DNA from: Anaerolineae bacterium UTCFX2
GTDB lineage: Bacteria > Chloroflexota > Anaerolineae > Anaerolineales > UBA4823
Length of the DNA stretch: 33,889 nt
Assembly: GCA_002050125.1 (NCBI GenBank)
Contig: MWTA01000030.1
Location: 1-33,889 of the forward strand
Direction of reading: 5' to 3'
The notes beneath the pieces were generated by a model. The model saw only the letters and a list, made by a program, of their open reading frames with translations. It was not told where the DNA came from and ran no database searches. Of this stretch, positions 18,090 through 25,664 are shown in pieces (the first letter of the stretch is position 1; every line of letters begins with the position of its first letter). The position numbers were made by a program, and so were the translations under genes.

Positions 18090-19910
18090 ATGACCGCTCA
18101 GTTTTATGAAGAAGAAGAATTTACCACCCAATTTAACGGCAAGACCGTGCTGCGCATTCTGGCGCAGACCCGGCAGCACTGGATTTGGGTCGTCGGGTTC
18201 GTCGCCGCGATCGTCATCACCTCGGTATTGGATGGGTATTTAACCTACCTGGGCAAACAGATCGTCGATCTAGGCATCATGGCGAACAACAAACAGGTCC
18301 TGATCGAGATCGTCATTAAATACGCTTTGCTGGTCCTGGTTCAGGGTGTGACGGTTTTGGGATTTGTCTTTTTAGCCAGCGTCCTGGGCGAACGTGTGCG
18401 TTACGACCTGCGCAAGAAGCTGGTGAACAACTTACAGGATCTGTCGCTCTCGTATTACAGCCACACGCCCGTGGGTTGGATCATGTCGCGGGTCACCTCG
18501 GACACCGAACGCGTGTCGGATCTGGTTACCTGGGGGCTGGTGGACGTGTGCTGGGCTACAGCAAACATCTTCACCTCCGCGTTTTTCATGCTCAAGATCA
18601 ACTGGCGGCTGGGGCTGTTCGTCCTCGCGATTCTGCCCTTTATCTCCTGGGTCGCGATCCAGTTTCGGAAAAAGATCCTGGTCGAATTCCGCCGCGCCAG
18701 AAAAACGAACTCGAAGATCACCGGCGCCTACAACGAGAACATCACTGGCGTCCGCGTGGTCAAAGCGCTTGGGCGCGAAAACGAGAATATCCAAGAGTTT
18801 CACGCGCTGACGTCCGAGATGTACCGCGCCAGTTACCGCGCCGCCTGGTTGTCCGCCCTGTTCCTCCCCACCGTCCAGATCATCGGCGCGTTTGCGCTGG
18901 GCGCGGTCGCCTGGTATGGCGGGCTGAGCGTCGAGGTAGGCGGCATGACCATCGGCGGCATCCAGGCGTTCGTCTCATACATTCTGTTTATGACGTGGCC
19001 GATCCAGGACCTCGCCCGCGTTTATGCCGAAATGCAGCAGTCAATCGCCTCCGCCGAGCGGATGTTCTCGCTGATCGACGCGGTGCCTGAATTGCAAGAC
19101 CGACCCGACTCCTTCGACCCGGGCGACTTGCGCGGCGACATCGTTTTCAACCACGTCGATTTCTACTACGAACCCGAAAAACCGGTGTTGACCGACTTCA
19201 ACCTGCAGGTGCGGCATGGCGAGACGATCGCCTTGGTCGGTCCCACCGGCGGGGGCAAGACCACCATCGTGAACCTGATCTGCCGTTTCTATGAGCCCAA
19301 AAAGGGTCGGATACTAATCGATGGTGTTGACTATACGCATTTAACTCAGCATTCCATCCAATCGCGCATCGGGATCGTGCTTCAAACGCCCCACTTGTTC
19401 TCGGGGTCGGTGCGCGAAAACATCCGCTACGGTCGGCTGGACGCTACCGATCAGGAAGTTGAAGAAGCCGCCCGCCTGGCTGGCGCGCACGAGTTCATCG
19501 CCCGCCTGGACGACGGCTACCTCCAAGACGTGGGCGAAAGCGGCAACCTGCTCTCGACCGGGCAAAAGCAGCTCATCAGCCTGGCGCGGGCTGTGCTTGC
19601 CCGACCGCAAATCTTCATCATGGACGAAGCCACCAGTTCCGTCGATACCCTGACCGAAGCGTTGATCCAAAAAGGGATGGAGAACCTCATGCAGGGGCGC
19701 ACCAGTTTTATCATCGCCCACCGGCTGTCCACGATCCGCCGGGCAGACCGCATTATCTATATCGAAAACGGGCGCATTGCTGAAATGGGCGCCCACAACG
19801 AGCTGCTGCGCCAGCGCGGTCCGTACTTCAACCTTTACACGCGCCAGTTCCGCAGAGAACTCGCCCAGGAATACGATCTGTTCCGCCTCGACGGTTTGGC
19901 GCCGCTCTAG
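18090..19910 (+). CDS. ABC exporter half-transporter B (catalytic Walker B, degenerate signature)
   Basis: The second half of the heterodimeric exporter, 41 nt after half A with AGGAG 8 nt before the ATG. Six membrane helices are followed by the nucleotide-binding domain: Walker A GPTGGGKTT at 384-392, a changed signature LSTGQ at 488-492, a normal Walker B IFIMDE with catalytic E513, and H544. The degenerate LSTGQ pairs with the Asp-containing site of half A, and the intact E513 pairs with half A's LSGGQ, giving one active and one inactive ATP site. This complementarity shows the two proteins work together. 606 residues. Confidence 0.94.
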   Translation: MTAQFYEEEEFTTQFNGKTVLRILAQTRQHWIWVVGFVAAIVITSVLDGYLTYLGKQIVDLGIMANNKQVLIEIVIKYALLVLVQGVTVLGFVFLASVLGERVRYDLRKKLVNNLQDLSLSYYSHTPVGWIMSRVTSDTERVSDLVTWGLVDVCWATANIFTSAFFMLKINWRLGLFVLAILPFISWVAIQFRKKILVEFRRARKTNSKITGAYNENITGVRVVKALGRENENIQEFHALTSEMYRASYRAAWLSALFLPTVQIIGAFALGAVAWYGGLSVEVGGMTIGGIQAFVSYILFMTWPIQDLARVYAEMQQSIASAERMFSLIDAVPELQDRPDSFDPGDLRGDIVFNHVDFYYEPEKPVLTDFNLQVRHGETIALVGPTGGGKTTIVNLICRFYEPKKGRILIDGVDYTHLTQHSIQSRIGIVLQTPHLFSGSVRENIRYGRLDATDQEVEEAARLAGAHEFIARLDDGYLQDVGESGNLLSTGQKQLISLARAVLARPQIFIMDEATSSVDTLTEALIQKGMENLMQGRTSFIIAHRLSTIRRADRIIYIENGRIAEMGAHNELLRQRGPYFNLYTRQFRRELAQEYDLFRLDGLAPL

Positions 19911-19941
19911 CGTCGACTCAGGCTAAAGAAAGATCATCGTG

Positions 19942-19947
19942 TATAAT
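19942..19947 (+). promoter_or_regulatory. -10 element for the MFS transporter gene
   Basis: TATAAT 31 nt after the ABC half B stop codon. Transcription would begin at about 19954, inside the first arm of the hairpin described next. No clear -35 box. Confidence 0.45.
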
Positions 19948-19949
19948 TT

Positions 19950-19982
19950 CTCAACGGCGTCGTCGCTGACGGCGCCGTTGAG
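19950..19982 (+). promoter_or_regulatory. 15-bp hairpin in the MFS gene leader
   Basis: The arm at 19950-19964 (starting CTCAACGGCG) pairs with 19968-19982 (ending CGCCGTTGAG) over 15 positions, with a single T-G wobble and a GCT triloop. No T-run follows, so it is not a standard terminator. It could be an operator, an RNA stability element, or a rho-assisted end of the ABC operon. Confidence 0.7.
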
Positions 19983-20006
19983 CTGTCCGCTGGACTGTCC
20001 GTTGGA
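19983..20006 (+). repeat. Tandem 12-bp direct repeat
   Basis: Two copies of CTGTCCGYTGGA (19983-19994 and 19995-20006, one C/T difference) follow the hairpin directly, and a partial third copy, CTGTG, runs into the GTG start codon of the MFS gene at 20009. Confidence 0.8.
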
Positions 20007-20008
20007 CT

Positions 20009-21280
20009 GTGATCGTGATCTCTACTCTTGCTGCGAAATACCGTAAATACCCCCCTCAATTCTGGCTGATGTTCGTCGGGATGCTGATCAGCACGGTCGG
20101 CACCAGCATGATCTGGCCCTTCCTGCTGATTTACGCCAGCAAACGCCTGGACGCTCCCCTGACCTCGATCGCCAGCCTGCTGAGCCTGAACGCCCTGATG
20201 GGGCTGATCGCCTCATTCATCGGCGGTCCGCTCATCGATCGTTTCGGGCGCAAGTGGATCATGGTGTTCAGCCTGGTCGCCAATGGGCTGGGCTACCTGG
20301 CGCTCGGCTACGCCACCACCTTCGCCGAGTTTGCCGTGCTGCTTGCGCTGAACGGCGCCGCCAACCCGCTCTATCGTGTCGGCGCCGACGCAATGATGGC
20401 GGATCTCGTACCTAAAGAAGACCGCATCGACGCTTATGCATTGCTGCGCCTGAGCAACAACCTGGGCGTCGCAATCGGTCCGGCGATTGGCGGTTTCATC
20501 GCCGCCTCGTCGTACACGCTCGCCTTCTATTTCGCCGCCGGTGGAATGATCACATTCAGCCTGCTGTTGACGCGGTTTGCGCGGGAGACGCTGCCCGCGC
20601 GCGCGACGCGGCTCGCCCAAGACGCAGCCCTGATCGAAAAGCCGCCCAAAGAGAAGTTCGGCGGATACCTGGAAATCCTCAAAGACAAACCTTATATGGG
20701 ATTTATTTTCTCCTTCACGCTGGTGACGATGTGCGCCACGTTGATTTGGGTCTTGCTGCCGGTTTACGCCACCGAAACTCACAACGTTCCGATGCAGTTG
20801 TACGGCTTCATCCCCACCACCAACGCGGTGATGGTCGTAACATTGCAGCTTCTGATAACCCGCATCACCAAGCGTTTCCCCGATTTACCGGTCGTGGCTT
20901 TCGGATCCATATTTTATACCGTCGCAGTTGGCGCAGTCGCCTTCATGCACAGCTTTCTAGGCTTCCTCGTCTGCATGATTATAATGACCATTGGCGAGTT
21001 GATCATCGTACCCACCTCGAGCGCCTATGTAGCCAACCATGCGCCCGTCGATAAGCGCGGGCGTTACATGAGCCTCTACGCCCTCACCTGGGGGATGGCA
21101 ATGGGGATCGCGCCGGTGTTAGGCGGCTTCCTCAGCGACACGTACGGACCCTCGGCGATTTGGATCGGCGGCGCAGTGATCGGCGCGTTGAGCGTATTGG
21201 CATTTACGCTGCTGGCGCGCTATCAAACCGCCCGCCTCGCCAAAGTCCCCACGGATTGTATCCAGGTCCAGGTAGAATAA
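20009..21280 (+). CDS. Major facilitator superfamily transporter
   Basis: A 423-residue membrane protein with about twelve hydrophobic segments. The MFS loop 2-3 motif is visible as GGPLIDRFGRKWIM (about residues 71-84), and a related motif, DKRGRYMSLYALTWGMAMG, begins at about 349, marking the second half of the fold. It resembles drug or small-molecule efflux proteins, but the substrate cannot be read from sequence. The start is GTG at 20009, or GTG at 20015 in the same frame; neither has a good ribosome-binding site. It directly follows an ABC exporter operon and ends 7 nt before the phosphoesterase gene. Confidence 0.88.
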   Translation: MIVISTLAAKYRKYPPQFWLMFVGMLISTVGTSMIWPFLLIYASKRLDAPLTSIASLLSLNALMGLIASFIGGPLIDRFGRKWIMVFSLVANGLGYLALGYATTFAEFAVLLALNGAANPLYRVGADAMMADLVPKEDRIDAYALLRLSNNLGVAIGPAIGGFIAASSYTLAFYFAAGGMITFSLLLTRFARETLPARATRLAQDAALIEKPPKEKFGGYLEILKDKPYMGFIFSFTLVTMCATLIWVLLPVYATETHNVPMQLYGFIPTTNAVMVVTLQLLITRITKRFPDLPVVAFGSIFYTVAVGAVAFMHSFLGFLVCMIIMTIGELIIVPTSSAYVANHAPVDKRGRYMSLYALTWGMAMGIAPVLGGFLSDTYGPSAIWIGGAVIGALSVLAFTLLARYQTARLAKVPTDCIQVQVE

Positions 21281-21287
21281 ACCCGAA

Positions 21288-22160
21288 ATGAAAGTTGCTG
21301 TGCTTGCCGATGTCCATGCCAACCTGCCGGCTTTGCTGGCTGCCGCGGCTGACCTGGATGAATGGAAGCCGGATCACGTCATCGTCAACGGCGACCTGGT
21401 CAATCGTGGACCCAGACCGGCAGAGTGCCTGGAGTTCGTGCTGGACAAAGTCGCGCATTCAGGCTGGCTGCTGGTGCGGGGCAATCACGAAGATTACGTC
21501 ATCCTGCACGCCGGTCCCGACGCGCCTCGATCCAGCGCGGCGCGCCAGGTTCATCAAGCCTCTTATTGGACCTATTGCCAGCTCGATAAGAAAGTCCGCC
21601 CCCTGACGGACATGCCCGCGGCGCAATGGCTGACCGATCCAGGCGGCGGTCAGGTTTGTTTCACGCATGGTTCGCTCTTGGGGCGGCGCGACGGGATCTA
21701 CCCCGAAACGAGCAAAGCGCAGCTCCGGGCAAAAATTGGACTGAACGGCAGACCGAACGCTGGCGCGGAGCGCCTCGCCGGTTTTGTGGTCGGTCACACC
21801 CATCGCGCCTTGGTCCGCCAGCTCGACCAGGCGCTGGTGGTGAACGCCGGTTCGGTCGGCTTGCCCTTTGACCACGACCGGCGGCTTTGTTATGCCCGGC
21901 TCACCTGGCAGGCGAGCCAGTGGCGCGCCGAAATCGTCCGCCTCGAATACGATTATCCGCAGGCAATCCAGGATTTTTACACCACCGGATATCTCGATCA
22001 GGGCGGTCCGTTGGTCGATCTGGTTCTAAAAGAACTGCTGGAAGCCCGTTCGCACCTGTATAACTGGGCGGTGCAGTATCAGGATCTGGCGCTGCATGGT
22101 CAAATTTCCGTCCGCGCTGCGGTCGATCGTTACCTGGATGCCAGCGGCGCCAGGCGTTAA
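21288..22160 (+). CDS. Metallophosphoesterase (YfcE/calcineurin-like)
   Basis: A two-metal phosphoesterase of the calcineurin-like superfamily. The full ligand set is seen: ADVHAN with D8 and H10, NGDLVNRG with D36, GNHED with N66 and H67, FTHGS, and VGHTH. The last 70 residues add a helical extension beyond the core fold. Likely substrates are phosphodiesters or protein phosphates, not predictable here. The gene begins 7 nt after the MFS stop, so the two probably share a message. 290 residues. Confidence 0.9.
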   Translation: MKVAVLADVHANLPALLAAAADLDEWKPDHVIVNGDLVNRGPRPAECLEFVLDKVAHSGWLLVRGNHEDYVILHAGPDAPRSSAARQVHQASYWTYCQLDKKVRPLTDMPAAQWLTDPGGGQVCFTHGSLLGRRDGIYPETSKAQLRAKIGLNGRPNAGAERLAGFVVGHTHRALVRQLDQALVVNAGSVGLPFDHDRRLCYARLTWQASQWRAEIVRLEYDYPQAIQDFYTTGYLDQGGPLVDLVLKELLEARSHLYNWAVQYQDLALHGQISVRAAVDRYLDASGARR

Positions 22161-22215
22161 GCCGCCGTCGAGCGCGGAACCCGGCAAGCTCGTTCGGCGT
22201 CTTACCCTCAACAAA

Positions 22216-22270
22216 ATGCGCCGCATCGAAGTGCGCTGCACTAAAGTGCGCCTATTTCAATGCGCTGCAT
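22216..22270 (+). repeat. Cluster of three short palindromes
   Basis: ATGCGCCGCAT (22216-22226), AGTGCGCTGCACT (22230-22242) and ATGCGCTGCAT (22260-22270) are each self-complementary apart from the centre and share a TGCGCYGCA core. A further half unit, AGTGCGCC, lies at about 22245. They lie 59-113 nt before the lipoprotein start and could be operator sites or small RNA hairpins. Confidence 0.6.
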
Positions 22271-22328
22271 TTCGGCTGTTCGAGCTGTCTCGTTGCAATA
22301 AATAAAGCAAGAAAAAATGGAGAGACTG

Positions 22329-23636
22329 ATGAGACCCCATATAAATCCCAAACCGCTTGCGTCAGCGCTTGCGACCCTGCTTCTCGCCGCAATCCTCCTT
22401 TCTGCGTGCAACCTGCCCGGCAAACCCGCCGGACCCGACCTGGATACCATCGTCGCCCAGACCAAAACCGCCATGGCGGTCAACCTATTCTTGACCGCCA
22501 CCGCCCAGCCGGCGCCCACGGAGGTTCCGCCTGCCACCGCAATCCCGACCGCGGAAGCAACCCCCGTCCCGCCCAGCGAGGTTCAGCCAACCCCCGCCCC
22601 TACCGAGGCAGCGACGATCGTCACCCCGCCGGCGACCAGCCTGCCCGGCTGCGTTAATCTGGCAAAACTGGTAGAGGAAACCGTGCCGGATCTCTCGATC
22701 TTCGGTCCCAACCAGGAATTTATCAAGACCTGGACGCTGCGCAACGTCGGCACCTGCGTTTGGAACCCCGCCTATTCGCTGGTCTCCATCGGGGGCGAGC
22801 GGATGTCCGGTACCAGCCCGGTTCCCATCGGTCAGACCGTGCCGCCCGGAAATACCCTGCAGATCTTTCTGCCCCAAACAGCGCCCGCCAACCCCGGCGT
22901 CTTCCAGGGCGATTGGATGCTGCGCTCGACCGACGGCGTCGAGTTCGGGCTGGGCAGCGACGCCAAAACGCCTTTTTGGGTCAAAATCCAGGTCGTTCAG
23001 GGCGCCAACCCCACCGTCAACCCGACCGCCGGTTCGCCATCGGTCAGCCGCCCGCAGAACCTCGGCGACCCTTCTTGGACCGTGGGCTTTGGCTCGGATC
23101 GCAGTCCGTTCTTCCTGGGCACCGACTCGGGCATGAATTACAACATCGCAGACGGGAAGCTGGTGATCACGGCGCTCAAACCGACCGGCGACCAGTGGCG
23201 GGTTGCTCAGGCTTCCTTCCTGGATAACTTCTATCTGCAGACGATCTTCATGCCAGGCAGCATCTGTAACGGAAAAGACGGCTACGGGATGCTCGTGCGA
23301 GCGCCCTCCAAGCCAGATGGAAATATCAATTCGGGCTATGTGTTCAGCTTCTCCTGCGATGGAAAATATCGCGTCTACCGCATGGACAACGGAAATTTCA
23401 ACAACATCCAAAACTGGACCACCAATCCCGCCATCCACCCCGGCGCCAACCAGACCAATGTGATGGGTATCTCAGCCGTGGGCGCGGAGTTCCAGTTTTA
23501 CGCCAACAACACCCTGCTCTATTCGTTCACCGACGGGACATATTCGGGCGGTTTGTATGGGTTGGCGATCCGCGCCGAATCCGCCGCGAACTTCTCGGTC
23601 GCGGTGGACGAAATCGCCGGGTGGGTCATCCGCTGA
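22329..23636 (+). CDS. Lipoprotein with NBR1-like beta-sandwich and C-terminal jelly-roll-like domain
   Basis: Signal peptide with lipobox LSAC (lipidated C27), then a Thr/Pro/Ala-rich linker to about residue 105. Residues about 107-210 form an NBR1 central-domain-like (FW) beta-sandwich with FIKTWTLRNVGTCVWNPAY, VPPGNTLQIFL and GVFQGDWMLRS. Residues about 245-435 look like a concanavalin/jelly-roll domain (ITALKPTGDQWRVAQASFLD, YVFSFSCDGKYRVYRMD), possibly sugar-binding. The role is likely surface binding; no catalytic set is evident. The start ATG at 22329 follows GGAGAG at 22319-22324; an ATG at 22317 is also in frame. The tandem lipoproteins at 31253-33889 share the first part of this architecture. 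Confidence 0.82.
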   Translation: MRPHINPKPLASALATLLLAAILLSACNLPGKPAGPDLDTIVAQTKTAMAVNLFLTATAQPAPTEVPPATAIPTAEATPVPPSEVQPTPAPTEAATIVTPPATSLPGCVNLAKLVEETVPDLSIFGPNQEFIKTWTLRNVGTCVWNPAYSLVSIGGERMSGTSPVPIGQTVPPGNTLQIFLPQTAPANPGVFQGDWMLRSTDGVEFGLGSDAKTPFWVKIQVVQGANPTVNPTAGSPSVSRPQNLGDPSWTVGFGSDRSPFFLGTDSGMNYNIADGKLVITALKPTGDQWRVAQASFLDNFYLQTIFMPGSICNGKDGYGMLVRAPSKPDGNINSGYVFSFSCDGKYRVYRMDNGNFNNIQNWTTNPAIHPGANQTNVMGISAVGAEFQFYANNTLLYSFTDGTYSGGLYGLAIRAESAANFSVAVDEIAGWVIR

Positions 23637-23660
23637 GTCTGGGTGCGCATCCCTGAAACC

Positions 23661-23697
23661 AAAAGCCGTCCAGCGCGCTTCGCCGGGCGGCTTTTTT
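23661..23697 (+). terminator. Intrinsic terminator between lipoprotein and ppk2
   Basis: AAGCCGTCC (23663-23671) pairs with GGGCGGCTT (23685-23693), with one T-G pair, followed by a run of six T on the plus strand. On the minus strand it ends with four T, so it may serve both convergent genes. Confidence 0.85.
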
Positions 23698-23718
23698 ATG
23701 CTTGCGGGAATGCACGGA

Positions 23719-24522
23719 CTATTCGATCGTGATTTCTTTTGGGTCTCCGTCAAATGCGGGCAGCTTCATCTTCAAGGATTGCAGCGCTTTCACCAGGATC
23801 GTGCCGATCACCAGGTTGCGGTACCACTTGCGGTTTGCCGGCACGATCACCCAGGGCGCCCAACTCGTGTTGGTGCGGGTCAGGGCTTCCTCGTAAGCCC
23901 GCGTATATTGAGGCCAAAACTGACGCTCCTTGAGATCTCCAACGCTGAACTTCCACTGTTTTTGTGAGTCGTCCAGCCGGGCTTGCAGCCGCCGTTTCTG
24001 TTCATCCAAATCGATGTGCAGGTAAAACTTCAGGATCAACGTGCCTTCGTCAGCCAGGATTCGCTCGAACTCGTTGATCTGGCGGTATCGTTTCTGCCAA
24101 ACGGACTTCGGGACCAACTCATGCACCCGCACTACCAGAACGTCTTCGTAATGACTGCGGTTGAAGATCACCATTTCGCCATTTCCAGGCGTTTGCTGGT
24201 GGACGCGCCATAAATAATCGTGCGCGAGCTCGATCGGCGTAGGCACTTTGAAGCTCGCCACCCTGACCCCCTGCGGGTTCACGCCCTCAAATACGTGGCG
24301 AATCACCCCGTCCTTACCGGAGGTGTCCATCCCTTGCAGGATCACCAACACTTTGTGTTTGTGCTCGGCGTAGAGCAGCTCTTGCAGCGGCTCGAGCTCC
24401 TGGTTTAATTTTTCCAACGCGTTCTTGCTGGCGTTCTTACCGCCGTCGAATTCGGCGGTCTCGTTCGGGTCCCAATCAGCCAGGTTAATCTTAGTCCCCG
24501 GTTTGAAAAAATAACGCTTCAT
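23719..24522 (-). CDS. ppk2: Polyphosphate kinase 2 family nucleotide phosphotransferase
   Basis: PPK2 enzymes transfer phosphate between polyphosphate and nucleotides. Walker A GMDTSGKDG lies at residues 64-72, the lid and Walker B region NRSHYEDVLVVRVHELV at 121-137, and the C-terminal motif WVIVPANRKWYRNLVI near 220. The length of 267 residues fits single-domain PPK2 of the polyphosphate:nucleotide phosphotransferase type that makes ADP or ATP; which nucleotide it prefers cannot be told. GGGAGG lies just before the ATG at 24522. It is divergent from fdhD. Confidence 0.92.
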   Translation of the reverse strand: MKRYFFKPGTKINLADWDPNETAEFDGGKNASKNALEKLNQELEPLQELLYAEHKHKVLVILQGMDTSGKDGVIRHVFEGVNPQGVRVASFKVPTPIELAHDYLWRVHQQTPGNGEMVIFNRSHYEDVLVVRVHELVPKSVWQKRYRQINEFERILADEGTLILKFYLHIDLDEQKRRLQARLDDSQKQWKFSVGDLKERQFWPQYTRAYEEALTRTNTSWAPWVIVPANRKWYRNLVIGTILVKALQSLKMKLPAFDGDPKEITIE

Positions 24523-24554
24523 AACTGCCTCCCAACGCGTGATCTATCCCCCTG

Positions 24555-24560
24555 ATTATA
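24555..24560 (-). promoter_or_regulatory. -10 element for ppk2
   Basis: Reads TATAAT on the minus strand, 32 nt before the ATG at 24522. It gives a leader of about 25 nt containing GGGAGG. Confidence 0.5.
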
Positions 24561-24597
24561 ACAAATCCACGGCTTTTGCATATTTGCAGAAACCGGT

Positions 24598-24603
24598 TAC
24601 AAT
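24598..24603 (+). promoter_or_regulatory. -10 element for fdhD
   Basis: TACAAT with a weak -35 candidate TTGCAT at 24576-24581, 16 nt upstream. It lies 56 nt before the fdhD ATG and back to back with the ppk2 promoter. Confidence 0.4.
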
Positions 24604-24659
24604 AAGCCCGAGACGCGAAGTAAACGAATCGAACCGACATTCTCTCTAATGGTATTGAA

Positions 24660-25508
24660 ATGACCCTCCCAAACGAACCTATCTCTTATTTACTGGTGGA
24701 TGCCAACAAATGGGCGATCCATCATGCCGAGATCATCGTGGAAACGCCCGTTTCCCTGACGGTAAATGGCGAAGTCTGGTTGACGTTTATGTGCACCCCC
24801 GTAGATCTGCCGGCGCTCGCGGTGGGCTTCCTCTACAACGAAGGGGTGATCCAGTCCACCAGCGCGATTGCCGACGTACGCCTGTGTCCCACGGGCGATA
24901 ACATCGATGTATGGCTCAATCATTCAGTCGAAAAACCCGACAACTGGCGCAAGACCTCGGGCTGCACCGGCGGCGTGACCTCCATATCGCCGGAAAATCT
25001 GCTGGCGCCTTCCGCGCTCACCCAGCCGCACAACGGGCTGCTTCTGGACGCCAGACAGGTTAGAGAACTGGTCAGCCGTTTGCTTATTTCGCAGGACCTG
25101 TACCAGAAAACCGGCGGCGTTCACACCTCGGTGCTGACCAACCACAAAGGTCTCAACGTCATGGCGGAAGACATCGGGCGGCACAACACTCTCGATAAAA
25201 TTGCCGGCAAGTGCCTGCTGGACAACCTCGATCCCGACCCAAGCATCCTGCTGACCACCGGGCGCGTGAGCTCGGAAATGCTCCAAAAAGCGCACCGCAT
25301 CGGGGCAGAGATTGTGCTGTCGCGCACCTCGCCCAGCTCGCTCTCGATTGCCCTGGCGGAGAAACACGGAATAACGCTGATCGGCTACGCCAGCCGCGAG
25401 CGCTTCAGGATCTACGCCCATCCCGAGCGGATCGTCCTCCCCTCAATGAACGATCCGGCTGGAATAGAAATTCGCCTCGGGCAAACCAGCCCGTCCGCAT
25501 CCAATTAA
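24660..25508 (+). CDS. fdhD: Formate dehydrogenase accessory sulfurtransferase
   Basis: FdhD passes sulfur from a cysteine desulfurase to the Mo/W-bisPGD cofactor and is needed for active formate dehydrogenase. The family is recognised from ETPVSLTVNGEVWLTFMCTP, DLPALAVGFLYNEGVI, the active loop SGCTGG with C102, GGVHTSVL, EDIGRHNTLDKIAG and the C-terminal SRTSPSSLSIALAE. The loop has a single Cys rather than the CxxC of E. coli FdhD. Length 282 is normal. It sits upstream of the formate dehydrogenase operon in the same direction, separated by 156 nt that include a palindrome. No strong ribosome-binding site is seen before the ATG. Confidence 0.94.
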   Translation: MTLPNEPISYLLVDANKWAIHHAEIIVETPVSLTVNGEVWLTFMCTPVDLPALAVGFLYNEGVIQSTSAIADVRLCPTGDNIDVWLNHSVEKPDNWRKTSGCTGGVTSISPENLLAPSALTQPHNGLLLDARQVRELVSRLLISQDLYQKTGGVHTSVLTNHKGLNVMAEDIGRHNTLDKIAGKCLLDNLDPDPSILLTTGRVSSEMLQKAHRIGAEIVLSRTSPSSLSIALAEKHGITLIGYASRERFRIYAHPERIVLPSMNDPAGIEIRLGQTSPSASN

Positions 25509-25571
25509 GATCATCACACAGATATCTGGATAACTCCCTACCCAGATAGTGACATTTAGCACATAGGATTA

Positions 25572-25602
25572 TTGCCAGGAATGGTTATACTATTCCTGGC
25601 AA
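25572..25602 (+). promoter_or_regulatory. 11-bp palindrome enclosing a -10 element, upstream of the fdh operon
   Basis: TTGCCAGGAAT (25572-25582) and its exact reverse complement ATTCCTGGCAA (25592-25602) flank a 9-nt centre that contains TATACT (25586-25591). No T-run follows, so it is not a terminator. The half-sites are 20 bp apart centre to centre, two helical turns, as expected for a dimeric regulator covering the -10. No -35 box is evident, which would fit regulated transcription. Confidence 0.6.
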
Positions 25603-25664
25603 ATTCTATTATGCGCAGTCTTTATCATCCAGTTTATCTGATCTAGGTGAACACGGAGTGTGAA

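Noticed and set aside
22216-22270. CRISPR-like repeat
   Set aside because: The units are 11-13 bp, unevenly spaced and without spacers of regular length; they are simple palindromes.
22485-23438. 317-codon minus-strand open frame within the lipoprotein gene
   Set aside because: It is Gly/Arg/Asp-rich low-complexity translation, and the plus strand has a signal peptide and a clear domain.
25596-25615. Sigma-54 promoter (TGGC...TGC) before the fdh operon
   Set aside because: The GG and GC are 13 nt apart instead of 10.
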